Part shown: positions 26,368-33,826 of the stretch, one piece after another
How the letters are laid out: each line of letters begins with the position of its first letter
How positions within the stretch are numbered: position 1 is the first letter of the stretch
Assembly: GCA_027622315.1 (NCBI GenBank)
Contig: JAQBZW010000006.1
Span: forward strand, 1 to 33,826
DNA: 33,826 bases
From: Chloroflexota bacterium
Lineage (GTDB): Bacteria; Chloroflexota; Dehalococcoidia; UBA2979
Reading direction: 5' to 3'
Notes under the pieces: generated by a model
Seen by the model: only the letters and a program-made list of their open reading frames with translations
What the model was told of the DNA's origin: nothing
Databases searched by the model: none
Program-made: the position numbers and the translations under genes

Positions 26368-27771
26368 CTAGCAGAACTGGTACTCGGGTGCGGCCACGAT
26401 CATCGAGAGCATATGGGTGACGCGACCCGTGCTGATCGCGCGCGCGGCCTCGTCGGCGAACGAGAGCGGGCCACCCTCCGCCGCGAGCGCATCGAGCGCC
26501 TGCCGCGTGTCCTCGCCGACCTCGAGCGAGCCGACCAGATCGAGGCAGCGCTCAACGAAGGCCTCCGGTGTCAGCGGCTCGCCGTTCTCCGCCAGCCGCC
26601 GCAGGATCGCCTTCACTCCCGGCTGCTTCGGATCTGCGACCTGATCGACGGCGAAGTTCACGCGCTCGGTGAGCGTCCCGCCGTCGATCCACTCCTTGCC
26701 CGTGTGCCAGCCCTCGACGCTGGGCGGATCCATCAGCTTCTGCCCCATGACCTCCGCCGCGCCCACCATCTTCACCGCCAGCGGGTCCGGGGAGCTGAGC
26801 GCGCCCGAGAGCTTGACCGCGCCCGCGACCAGTTCCGCCGGGCTCTTCACGCGTCGGAACCGCGCAGCCTTGAACGCCTCCGAGTTGAGCAGCGCGCGCA
26901 TCACGACACGCATGTCTGCGTCGGACTGCTGGTACGCGGCGACGAGCAGATCGATCGCGGCCGGATCCTGTGGCGGGGTCACGCTCCACGCCGGCACCTG
27001 CGGCTCGTCGGCAACGAAGTAGTTGTAGAGGTGGCGCGCGATGAAGCGCGCGCAGGCCTCCTCCTGCACGATGATGTCGATGATGTGCTCGCCGTTGAAG
27101 TTGCCGGTGTGGCCCAGGAAGGTCTTCTCGCTGTCGTCGTGCTGGTCGGCACGGTAGACGAAGTGGGATGGGTAGCCGCCAAAGGGGTAGAGCGGGATTG
27201 GCTGTGCGAAGGTCCAGCCGGTGAACGCCCGGGCCGCCTCCTTGATGTCGGTTTCGGTGTAGTTCCCGATGCCCATCGAGAACAGCTCGAGCAGCTCGCG
27301 TCCGTAGTTCTCGTTGATCGCGCTCGCCTGGTTCTCGCAGTTGTCGAGCCAGTAGATCATCGCCGGGTCTCGTGACAGGTCGAGCAGGATCTGTCGCAGG
27401 TTCGAGAGCCCGTTTTCCTTGAACGTCTCGATCTGCGCGGCCATGGACGGGCCATGCTCGCTCTTGAACCAGCCGGTCGCGAAGACCTGGTGCCAGAACA
27501 GCGCCATCTTGTGTCGAAGCGGCCGCCGGCTGTTGATCAGCTGGTACAGCCAGCGCGCGACCCACGGGGTCGGGGTGTCGTTGCTGCGTGAGGTCGGGAA
27601 GTAGCGATCGAGCGCATCCACGTCGTCGTCTTCGAAGCGCTCGGGGTGAACGAGGTCCTCGACGACCTCCTCGTACGGCCGCGTGGCGAGCACTTCGAGC
27701 TCGTCGCGCGTCGCGCCCACCCCGACGCGGCGCATCAGGTGCGCCATCAATGCAATCGCTTCATCGGCCAT
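26368..27771 (-). CDS. DUF1800 domain-containing protein
   Basis: HLMRRVGVGATRDELEVLATRPYEEVVEDLVHPE, RPLRHKMALFWHQVFATG, NENYGRELLELFSMGIGNYTETDIKEAARAFTGW, PPSVEGWHTGKEWIDGGTLTERVNF. Confidence 0.95.
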   Translation of the reverse strand: MADEAIALMAHLMRRVGVGATRDELEVLATRPYEEVVEDLVHPERFEDDDVDALDRYFPTSRSNDTPTPWVARWLYQLINSRRPLRHKMALFWHQVFATGWFKSEHGPSMAAQIETFKENGLSNLRQILLDLSRDPAMIYWLDNCENQASAINENYGRELLELFSMGIGNYTETDIKEAARAFTGWTFAQPIPLYPFGGYPSHFVYRADQHDDSEKTFLGHTGNFNGEHIIDIIVQEEACARFIARHLYNYFVADEPQVPAWSVTPPQDPAAIDLLVAAYQQSDADMRVVMRALLNSEAFKAARFRRVKSPAELVAGAVKLSGALSSPDPLAVKMVGAAEVMGQKLMDPPSVEGWHTGKEWIDGGTLTERVNFAVDQVADPKQPGVKAILRRLAENGEPLTPEAFVERCLDLVGSLEVGEDTRQALDALAAEGGPLSFADEAARAISTGRVTHMLSMIVAAPEYQFC

Positions 27772-27984
27772 CCGAAACTCCTGACACCGGCTGCGCTCGA
27801 CCGGCAAGCGCGAGCGACTCGTACATCACCGACGTTGTAGCACTGGCGGGCGATCGTTCGCACGCTGCTGTCGCGCCCGAGGAACGTGGCGGGTCGGCTG
27901 CCACGGTCGAAGGGCCGAGCTGTGCAGCGAGTGTGCCGAGGGGCCGCCCTCACCGGTCGACGGGCGACCCCACGACGCAACGTG

Positions 27985-29028
27985 TTACGAGAAGTCCGTG
28001 ATCGTCGTGAAGCCGATCGTCTGGAAGGTCGTCATCGACTCGATCGCGGCCGGCGTCTCCGTCAGCGAGATGCGGTCGCCGATGATCGTCTCCGGGTGCA
28101 GCTTGCCCGTCGCCACCATCGCGAGCATCGGCGCGTAGTGGTGGTTCGGGTTGCCGAGCGAACCGCGGAACTCGATCTCGCTCATCGTGATCAGATCGAT
28201 CGGCAGCGCGACCTGCCCTGCCTCGGCCGCGGACGTCACACCGATCTGCACGTGGATGCCGCCCCGGCGTAGTGAAAGCAGCGAGTTCAGCATCGTCGCC
28301 TTGATGCCGAGCGCGTCGACGGAGACGTCGGCGCCACCCTTCGTGATCTCCTTGACCCGCTCCGGTACGTCGCCGCTGCGCGCATCGATCGTCTCGACGG
28401 CGCCTTCCTTGCGAGCCATGGACAGCTTCGACTCATCGAGATCAACTGCGATCACGTTCGCGCCGAGCGCTGCGGCGACCTGCACGGCCGAGAGGCCGAT
28501 GCCACCGCAACCGTTCACGACGACCCAGTCCCCGCCCTTCACTTCGCCGCGGTCGGCGACCCCGTGGTAGGAGGTCATGAAGCGGCAACCCATCGCGGCG
28601 CCGGATTCGAAGGACACTTCGTCCGGGATCGGGATCGCGTTGAAGTCCGCGTTGCCGATCGCCGCGTATTGCGCAAAGCCACCGGTGCGACGACCGCCAC
28701 TCTCGCAGATGTTCGAACGGCCGGCCTGGCACATGCGGCACTTGCCGCAGCCGTTGTGGAACGGTGTGAGCACGCGCATCCCCGGCTTGATGTTCTCGAC
28801 CTGCGAGCCGACTTGCTCGATCACGCCCGACTGCTCGTGGCCGAGCACTTGCGGACCGGTGAAGGTCAGTCCGGCCCACGACAGATCGCCCTGCCAGATG
28901 TGCCAGTCGCTGCGGCAGACGCCGCAGGCTTCCACCTTCATCAGCGCGTCCTTCGGTCCGATCTCGGGATCCGCGAACTCCCTGACCGTCATCGGGACCT
29001 TCACGCCATCCATCACGACGGCCTTCAT
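27985..29028 (-). CDS. Zinc-binding alcohol dehydrogenase family protein
   Basis: MKAVVMDGVKVPMTVREFADPEIGPKDALMKVEACGVCRSDWHIWQGD, GHEQSGVIEQVGSQVENIKPGMRV, NGCGKCRMCQAGRSNIC. Confidence 0.95.
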   Translation of the reverse strand: MKAVVMDGVKVPMTVREFADPEIGPKDALMKVEACGVCRSDWHIWQGDLSWAGLTFTGPQVLGHEQSGVIEQVGSQVENIKPGMRVLTPFHNGCGKCRMCQAGRSNICESGGRRTGGFAQYAAIGNADFNAIPIPDEVSFESGAAMGCRFMTSYHGVADRGEVKGGDWVVVNGCGGIGLSAVQVAAALGANVIAVDLDESKLSMARKEGAVETIDARSGDVPERVKEITKGGADVSVDALGIKATMLNSLLSLRRGGIHVQIGVTSAAEAGQVALPIDLITMSEIEFRGSLGNPNHHYAPMLAMVATGKLHPETIIGDRISLTETPAAIESMTTFQTIGFTTITDFS

Positions 29029-29160
29029 CGGACTTCCTCTCGCTCGCCGCGCTCGTTCGCCGGCGGGAGTGTATCGCGGGCCGAAGGCGACTCGCAGAGC
29101 GGGTACCATCAGCGGCGAGCAACCTACGGGGTGACATGTGGCCCTGAATACAGACGTGAC

Positions 29161-30036
29161 ATGACGGCCGCGATGCCCGGAGCCGGCGACGATCCCTGGC
29201 CGGTGCCGGCGATCGACGGAGACGACTTTACCCGTACCGTCGCGACGCTCGGCGCCACCGCCGAGGCTGCTGCCGGGGACGCCGGACGCGGAACCGCGCC
29301 GGAACTCGGGCGCTTCGCGATCGTCGCCTGCTTCGTGGGCCGCTTCGACGACTCCGCCCGTTACGCGCAGATCCTCGCGGACCGAGCACGCGCGGTGGAC
29401 GATGCCGCAGCGCTCGCGCGCGCGGAACTGGCGTCCGGGATTCGCGCGCTCTTCCTCGGCGAGCACACCGCCGCCCGTGCCTACCTGGCGCGCGCAATAC
29501 CGCCGCGGACCGCCCCGCGCCACGGGCCGGAGTCGTACGCGGCCGCAGTCGGTGCCGAGGTGGAGCTGTACAACGGCGACGACGAGCTCGCGCATGCGCT
29601 CGCGCTCGCCACGGTGAAGGCCGCGGAACGCGACGGCGACGTGCTGGCGCTCACGTCCGCGCAGCTCGTGGCGGGGCTGGCCGCCGCGCGGCTCGGGCAG
29701 GCGATCGCGGCCCGCGTCTCGCTCCGTGCCGCGATCGACACTGCGGTCGACGCGCGCGACGCGCGCTCGCTGATGCGCGCGGTCGAAGCGATCGGACTGC
29801 TCGAGGGCGACGGCGCCAGCCCCGCGCTCGCGCTGCGGCTGCTGACCGCGGCCGGCCGTCATCGCCGCCGGCTCGACCTCGCGCGTCCGAACGAGCTGGC
29901 GCGACGCGTCGCGCTCCGCCTCGGAGAGCTGCGTTACGCGCTCGGCGACTCGCCCTTCGAAGAGGGCGCGCACGCCGGCCAGCAGCTTGCGTTGAACGAC
30001 GCCGCGGCGCTCGCACATCAGAGCGTCGACCCGTAA
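29161..30036 (+). CDS. Stand-alone TPR-like helical protein resembling the C-terminal region of large STAND/LuxR-type regulators
   Basis: Ala-rich helical hairpins; ALRLLTAAGRHRRRLDLARPNELARRVALRLGELRYALGDSPFEEGAHAGQQLALNDAAALA resembles the tail of such regulators; no P-loop or HTH recognised. Confidence 0.65.
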   Translation: MTAAMPGAGDDPWPVPAIDGDDFTRTVATLGATAEAAAGDAGRGTAPELGRFAIVACFVGRFDDSARYAQILADRARAVDDAAALARAELASGIRALFLGEHTAARAYLARAIPPRTAPRHGPESYAAAVGAEVELYNGDDELAHALALATVKAAERDGDVLALTSAQLVAGLAAARLGQAIAARVSLRAAIDTAVDARDARSLMRAVEAIGLLEGDGASPALALRLLTAAGRHRRRLDLARPNELARRVALRLGELRYALGDSPFEEGAHAGQQLALNDAAALAHQSVDP

Positions 30037-30190
30037 CGATCACCCGTTCGGAGCGCGACCGGCGCGGCGCAACGCCGCGATCGATAGTGCGCGGGAGCGC
30101 GCGTAACGTGCGTCCCGCCGACAGCGACCGGCCCGGCCGCCCCGCCGCTGCCGTCCACCGTTATCGACCGCCGAAGGAGCACCGCCCGCG

Positions 30191-31507
30191 ATGACCGCTC
30201 CTACCCCCCTGGGCGTCCGCGTGCTTCCGCGTCGCCTCTTCTATGGCTGGTACATCGCGATCGGGGCGTCGGTCGTGATGTTCGTGGGCGTGGGCATCGG
30301 CTACTACGGGCTCGCCGTGTTCCTGCGACCGCTCCAGGAGGAGCACGGCTGGTCGAACGCGACGGTGAGCGGCGCGACGAGCGCGTACTTCATCATCTCC
30401 GGCCTCTCCGGCGCGCTCTTCGGCCCTTACACCGACCGCCACGGGCTGCGGCTCATGCTTCCCGGCTTCGTGCTGATGGCCGCGGCTGCTGCCCTGATCG
30501 GGCGGGTACACGAGATCTGGCAGCTCTACGCCGTCTATGCGCTGCTCGCCGTGTCCTTCGGCATGGCGGCCGGCGTCGTGATCAACGCGATGATGGCGCG
30601 CTGGTTCGTGCGCGCACGTGCGCGCGCGATGAGCATCTCCGCGACCGGCATTTCAGTGGGCGGCGTGGTGCTCACGCCGGTCGTGAGCTGGCTCGTCGAT
30701 CGCGGCGGGGTGGCGCTGGCGGGACCCGTGCTCGCGGTCATGCTGATCGTGATCGCCATGCCCGTGATCGCGTTCGTGCTCGTCTTCGACCCGCGGGAGA
30801 TCGGGCTCCGTCCCGATGGTCTGGCCCCGGGGGCGGTCGCCCCGCTGCGCGCCGGACCGACCGAGGCATCGCAGCAGCGCCGATGGCGGGTGAGCGCGGC
30901 CGTGCGCACCGTGCCGTTCTGGGGAATCACGATCGCCTTCGTGCTCGTGCTCGCCGCTCAAACCGGGTTCGTGATCCACCAGATCGCGTTCCTCGAGGAT
31001 CGACTCGGCTCTCGCAACGCGGCCGCGCTCGCCCTCTCGACCACCGCCTTCGGCGCGATCGTCGCGCGCCTCGTGGTCGGTCTGTTCGCGGACGCCGTGG
31101 ACAAACGGTGGCTGACGGTGGCGCTCTTCGTGATCCAGGGCTCCGCCGTGCTCGCCGTGTTGCACGTCGAGAGCCGGTGGGCGACATACCTGCTCACGCT
31201 GACCTTCGGCTTCACAATCGGGAACGTGTACATGATGCAGTCGCTGTTGGTGGGCGAGATCTTCGGCATGGTCTCGTTCGGCGCGATCTTCGGCATCGTG
31301 GCGATGGCCGCGCAGGCTGGTTCCGGGCTGGGACCGTTCGCCGTCGGCTGGCTCGAAGATCGCACGGGCAGCTACATGCTGCCCTTCACGCTCAGCGCCG
31401 CCATCACGTACCTCGCGGCGATCGCCGTCGTCTTCGCGCGACCGATCCCCGACGCAGCGCGGGGATCGGCGACCGTGCCCACGCCTGAAGACGCCGCCGG
31501 GGGCTAG
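30191..31507 (+). CDS. MFS transporter
   Basis: LFYGWYIAIGASVVMFVGVGIGYYGLAVFLRPLQEEHGWSNATVSGATSAYFIISGLSGALFGPYTDRHG; multiple hydrophobic segments. Confidence 0.93.
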   Translation: MTAPTPLGVRVLPRRLFYGWYIAIGASVVMFVGVGIGYYGLAVFLRPLQEEHGWSNATVSGATSAYFIISGLSGALFGPYTDRHGLRLMLPGFVLMAAAAALIGRVHEIWQLYAVYALLAVSFGMAAGVVINAMMARWFVRARARAMSISATGISVGGVVLTPVVSWLVDRGGVALAGPVLAVMLIVIAMPVIAFVLVFDPREIGLRPDGLAPGAVAPLRAGPTEASQQRRWRVSAAVRTVPFWGITIAFVLVLAAQTGFVIHQIAFLEDRLGSRNAAALALSTTAFGAIVARLVVGLFADAVDKRWLTVALFVIQGSAVLAVLHVESRWATYLLTLTFGFTIGNVYMMQSLLVGEIFGMVSFGAIFGIVAMAAQAGSGLGPFAVGWLEDRTGSYMLPFTLSAAITYLAAIAVVFARPIPDAARGSATVPTPEDAAGG

Positions 31508-31553
31508 CACTCGGGTCTCAGGTGTCGCGCCTCGCTCTCGCGAGGGTGAACGT

Positions 31554-31589
31554 GAGGGGCAGGCGGGGCACCGGGCCCCACCGCCCCTC
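31554..31589. terminator. GC-rich imperfect hairpin between convergent genes
   Basis: GAGGGGC (31554-31560) ... GCCCCTC (31583-31589), with further internal pairing GGGGC/GCCCC. Confidence 0.5.
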
Positions 31590-31604
31590 GCACTTATCGC
31601 GGCG

Positions 31605-32865
31605 CTACGGACAGGCAGGAAGCCCGGCCCGGTAGGGGCTGGATCCCGCCGTGAACTGGCATCCGAAGGCAGGGTGGGCGACTGCCACCGGGTTGAGGAT
31701 GTCGTCACCCGCCGGCTTGACGCCGTTCACGACCCAACCCACCAGGTCGTCGAACGCCTGCGACTCTTCCTCGAGGGTGAAGCCGCAGTGCAGCACGTCG
31801 CGGATCGCGCGCACGACGAGCAGGTCCGCCTTGCCATGCGCAGCGGCCCGTGTGGCATAGATCTGCTCCATGTGGAACGGGACGAAGAGCTCCCCGAGCG
31901 TGTGCAGCGAGAGCACGGGAATCGGGAGATCGCCGCTGATCGGCGGCGAAACCGAGTTCGATCCCGGTACGCCCCCAGGCCGTTCTTGTGGCGATACTGC
32001 GGATCAGCGGCGAGCCGCACGATGCCGTCGTTGAAGGCCTGCTCGTCCGGGTTGAGCGCCGGGTCCGTGTCGAACTGATAGACCGTCGTCAGGTTCTCTC
32101 GGCCCGCTCCCGCGCCGCCGAGACCGAAGGTGAAGCTGCCCCCGTACGGCCCGAGCCAGCCCTCATCGAAGGTGGGCCGGTCGCCGCCGGTCAGGTTCTC
32201 GATCACCGCCTTGAAGCGCTCACCGGTCGGGGTCAGCACGGCCGGGAATGCAGGACCCAACGCTGCCTTCGTCGTCAGACCGCCGGTCGCCTGGTAGTCC
32301 GCAGGCGTCGGCACGATCGGCACGTTTCCGACGAGCGTCTCCGCGGTCAGATAGACGTCCTGGAAGTAGTCGAAGAGTTCGTTGTCGGCCATCACGCCGC
32401 ACATCGGCAGCGCACCGGCGAACGTGTTCGGCCACTGCTCGATGGCCACGCCGGTGACCTGCCCACCCATCGAGTGGCCGGTGAGGTACACGCGCTTGGG
32501 CTTGCCCACCTTGCCGCCGAAGAACTTCGCGAGCGCGTGCGTGTCCTTGGCGCCGAGGCCGGGGACATAGCCGTTTTCCGGTAGCTCGACGCTGCCCACG
32601 CGTAGCCGTTCGCGATCAGGTGCGCACGGATGCGCGGGGCGCTCACGGTCAGCGCGGGCCCCGTCCCGCGGTAGCCGTGGGCGTACATCACGAGATCGCC
32701 GTTCCAGTTGTCGGGTACCTCGATGCGGTAGCCGGCGCCGGCGTGGGTGCCCCACGACGCGGTTGCTCCGGGTAGCGGCGCGAACGGCAGCGCGGCCTCG
32801 TCGACGTACCAGATCGGTTTCGCTGCGACCGCCGGGTTCGCGTTCGCGAGCCCTGCGAAGATCAC
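31605..32865 (-). pseudogene. Secreted alpha/beta hydrolase (esterase/PHB depolymerase-like) broken by two frameshifts
   Basis: Three reading frames join: YRIEVPDNWNGDLVMYAHGYRGTG...GYAWAASSYR / ENGYVPGLGAKDTHALAKFFGGKVGKPKRVYLTGHSMGGQ...KNGLGAYR / GSNSVSPPISGDLPIPVLSLHTLGELFVPFHMEQIYA... Confidence 0.8.
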
Positions 32866-33025
32866 CCCCGCGAGGGCGACCCTGATCAGTAATCGGACCG
32901 TGCGCGCCTACTCCTCCGTTTCGGCGCCCGGCCCCGCGCCAGCTGTCGCTGTGGGCGGCGATTGTCGATGGCCAAACGGGGAAGTCAACACTGAGCCCCG
33001 GACGCCGAGCGGCGAACGGAGCGCC

Positions 33026-33826
33026 TCAGCGACCGCCCGGGCACTCAACGCGAAACGCGTCGTCGAGATCGAGGGGCAGCACGAGCGTGGCGATACCGAG
33101 TCGCGCGGCGTCGGGGCAGACGTCGTCGGCGAGCGCCGTCGCTTCGGCCTCGTCGCCTGTGTACTCGGCGTCGAACACCGGCTTGCCCGCCGCGATGAAG
33201 GGCGCCACGTCCTCGCACCAGCCCTGCTCGTGGCATTGCTCCGTGACCGCGAAGTCGAAGACATCCACGAGCGCGGGGATCAGCTCCGGCGCGTTCTTCA
33301 GCGCCACGGCGAGTCCCCGTGCGTGCGCCGCGTCCGCGAGCGCTCGATTGAACGCGATCTGGTCGCGCTCCGTCAGCGGGAAGCCCGTGTCGTTCGCGAA
33401 GCCGTCCACGTTGTCCGGCTCGACACCATCGCAGCCGCGCTCGCCGGCGAGGTCGAGCCGCGACGTGAGCACGGCCATCACCGTCGGCGACCGAATGTCG
33501 AGCCAGCGCTCGCCCTCCCAGTCGCCGAGCGGTTCACCGATGACGTCGGCGGGGAAAGCAGCAGCGTCGGCGCGCCAGTCCTCGTGCGAGCCGGCCGAGA
33601 AGTAGCAGATCACGCCGCGACCGGCGTCATGCAGCGCCTGGATCACCGGGTCCGGGGTGTCGAAGAGATCGACGTCGTACACGTCAGCGGCGTAGGCGGT
33701 GTTTACGTCGCCGGTCAGCTGCCACTGCCACGTCGCATCGACCGCCGGGCGGAACCAGCCCGGGGCGGCGGCGGCCGTCGCTCCGGGCACAGTGACAGTC
33801 GCCGACGAGCCCGCTGGTGCGGCGGT
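33026..33826 (-). CDS. GH114-like (endo-alpha-1,4-polygalactosaminidase-type) protein, partial at window edge
   Basis: WQWQLTGDVNTAYAADVYDVDLFDTPDPVIQALHDAGRGVICYFSAGSHEDWRAD, RGCDGVEPDNVDGFANDTGFPLT; frame stays open to 33826. Confidence 0.88.
   Translation of the reverse strand, partial: TAAPAGSSATVTVPGATAAAAPGWFRPAVDATWQWQLTGDVNTAYAADVYDVDLFDTPDPVIQALHDAGRGVICYFSAGSHEDWRADAAAFPADVIGEPLGDWEGERWLDIRSPTVMAVLTSRLDLAGERGCDGVEPDNVDGFANDTGFPLTERDQIAFNRALADAAHARGLAVALKNAPELIPALVDVFDFAVTEQCHEQGWCEDVAPFIAAGKPVFDAEYTGDEAEATALADDVCPDAARLGIATLVLPLDLDDAFRVECPGGR

Overview
High-GC bacterial chromosomal window, densely coding, with no rRNA or tRNA gene that I could recognise. Much of it is an accessory-metabolism neighbourhood: two zinc-type alcohol dehydrogenases, Gfo/Idh/MocA, Ldh-family and SDR oxidoreductases, two LLM-class flavin oxidoreductases, two enoyl-CoA hydratases, an acyl-CoA carboxylase beta subunit, and CaiB/BaiF CoA-transferases including a tandem fusion. 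Also present are a fused membrane/spermidine-synthase-like protein, lipoproteins, an MFS transporter and, at the right edge, a GH114-like hydrolase. The most distinctive parts are: (1) an IS1380-like element (about 15637-17294) with 14-bp perfect terminal inverted repeats, flanked by two different truncated genes and no visible target duplication; (2) a 19-unit, 18/19-bp minisatellite (19342-19686) with regular GGG tracts on the minus strand; (3) a same-strand run DUF1800 - DUF1501 - NHL propeller - degenerate MNT - HEPN, in which the DUF1800/DUF1501 pair lacks an obvious export signal; (4) a membrane protein whose soluble TIR-like alpha/beta domain appears to be split by transmembrane segments; (5) a cluster of REP-like intergenic repeats at 17755-17965. 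At least five loci are each restored by adding a single G/C, so either draft-assembly indels or decay must be considered. Family calls come from reading the translations by eye; no database search was run.
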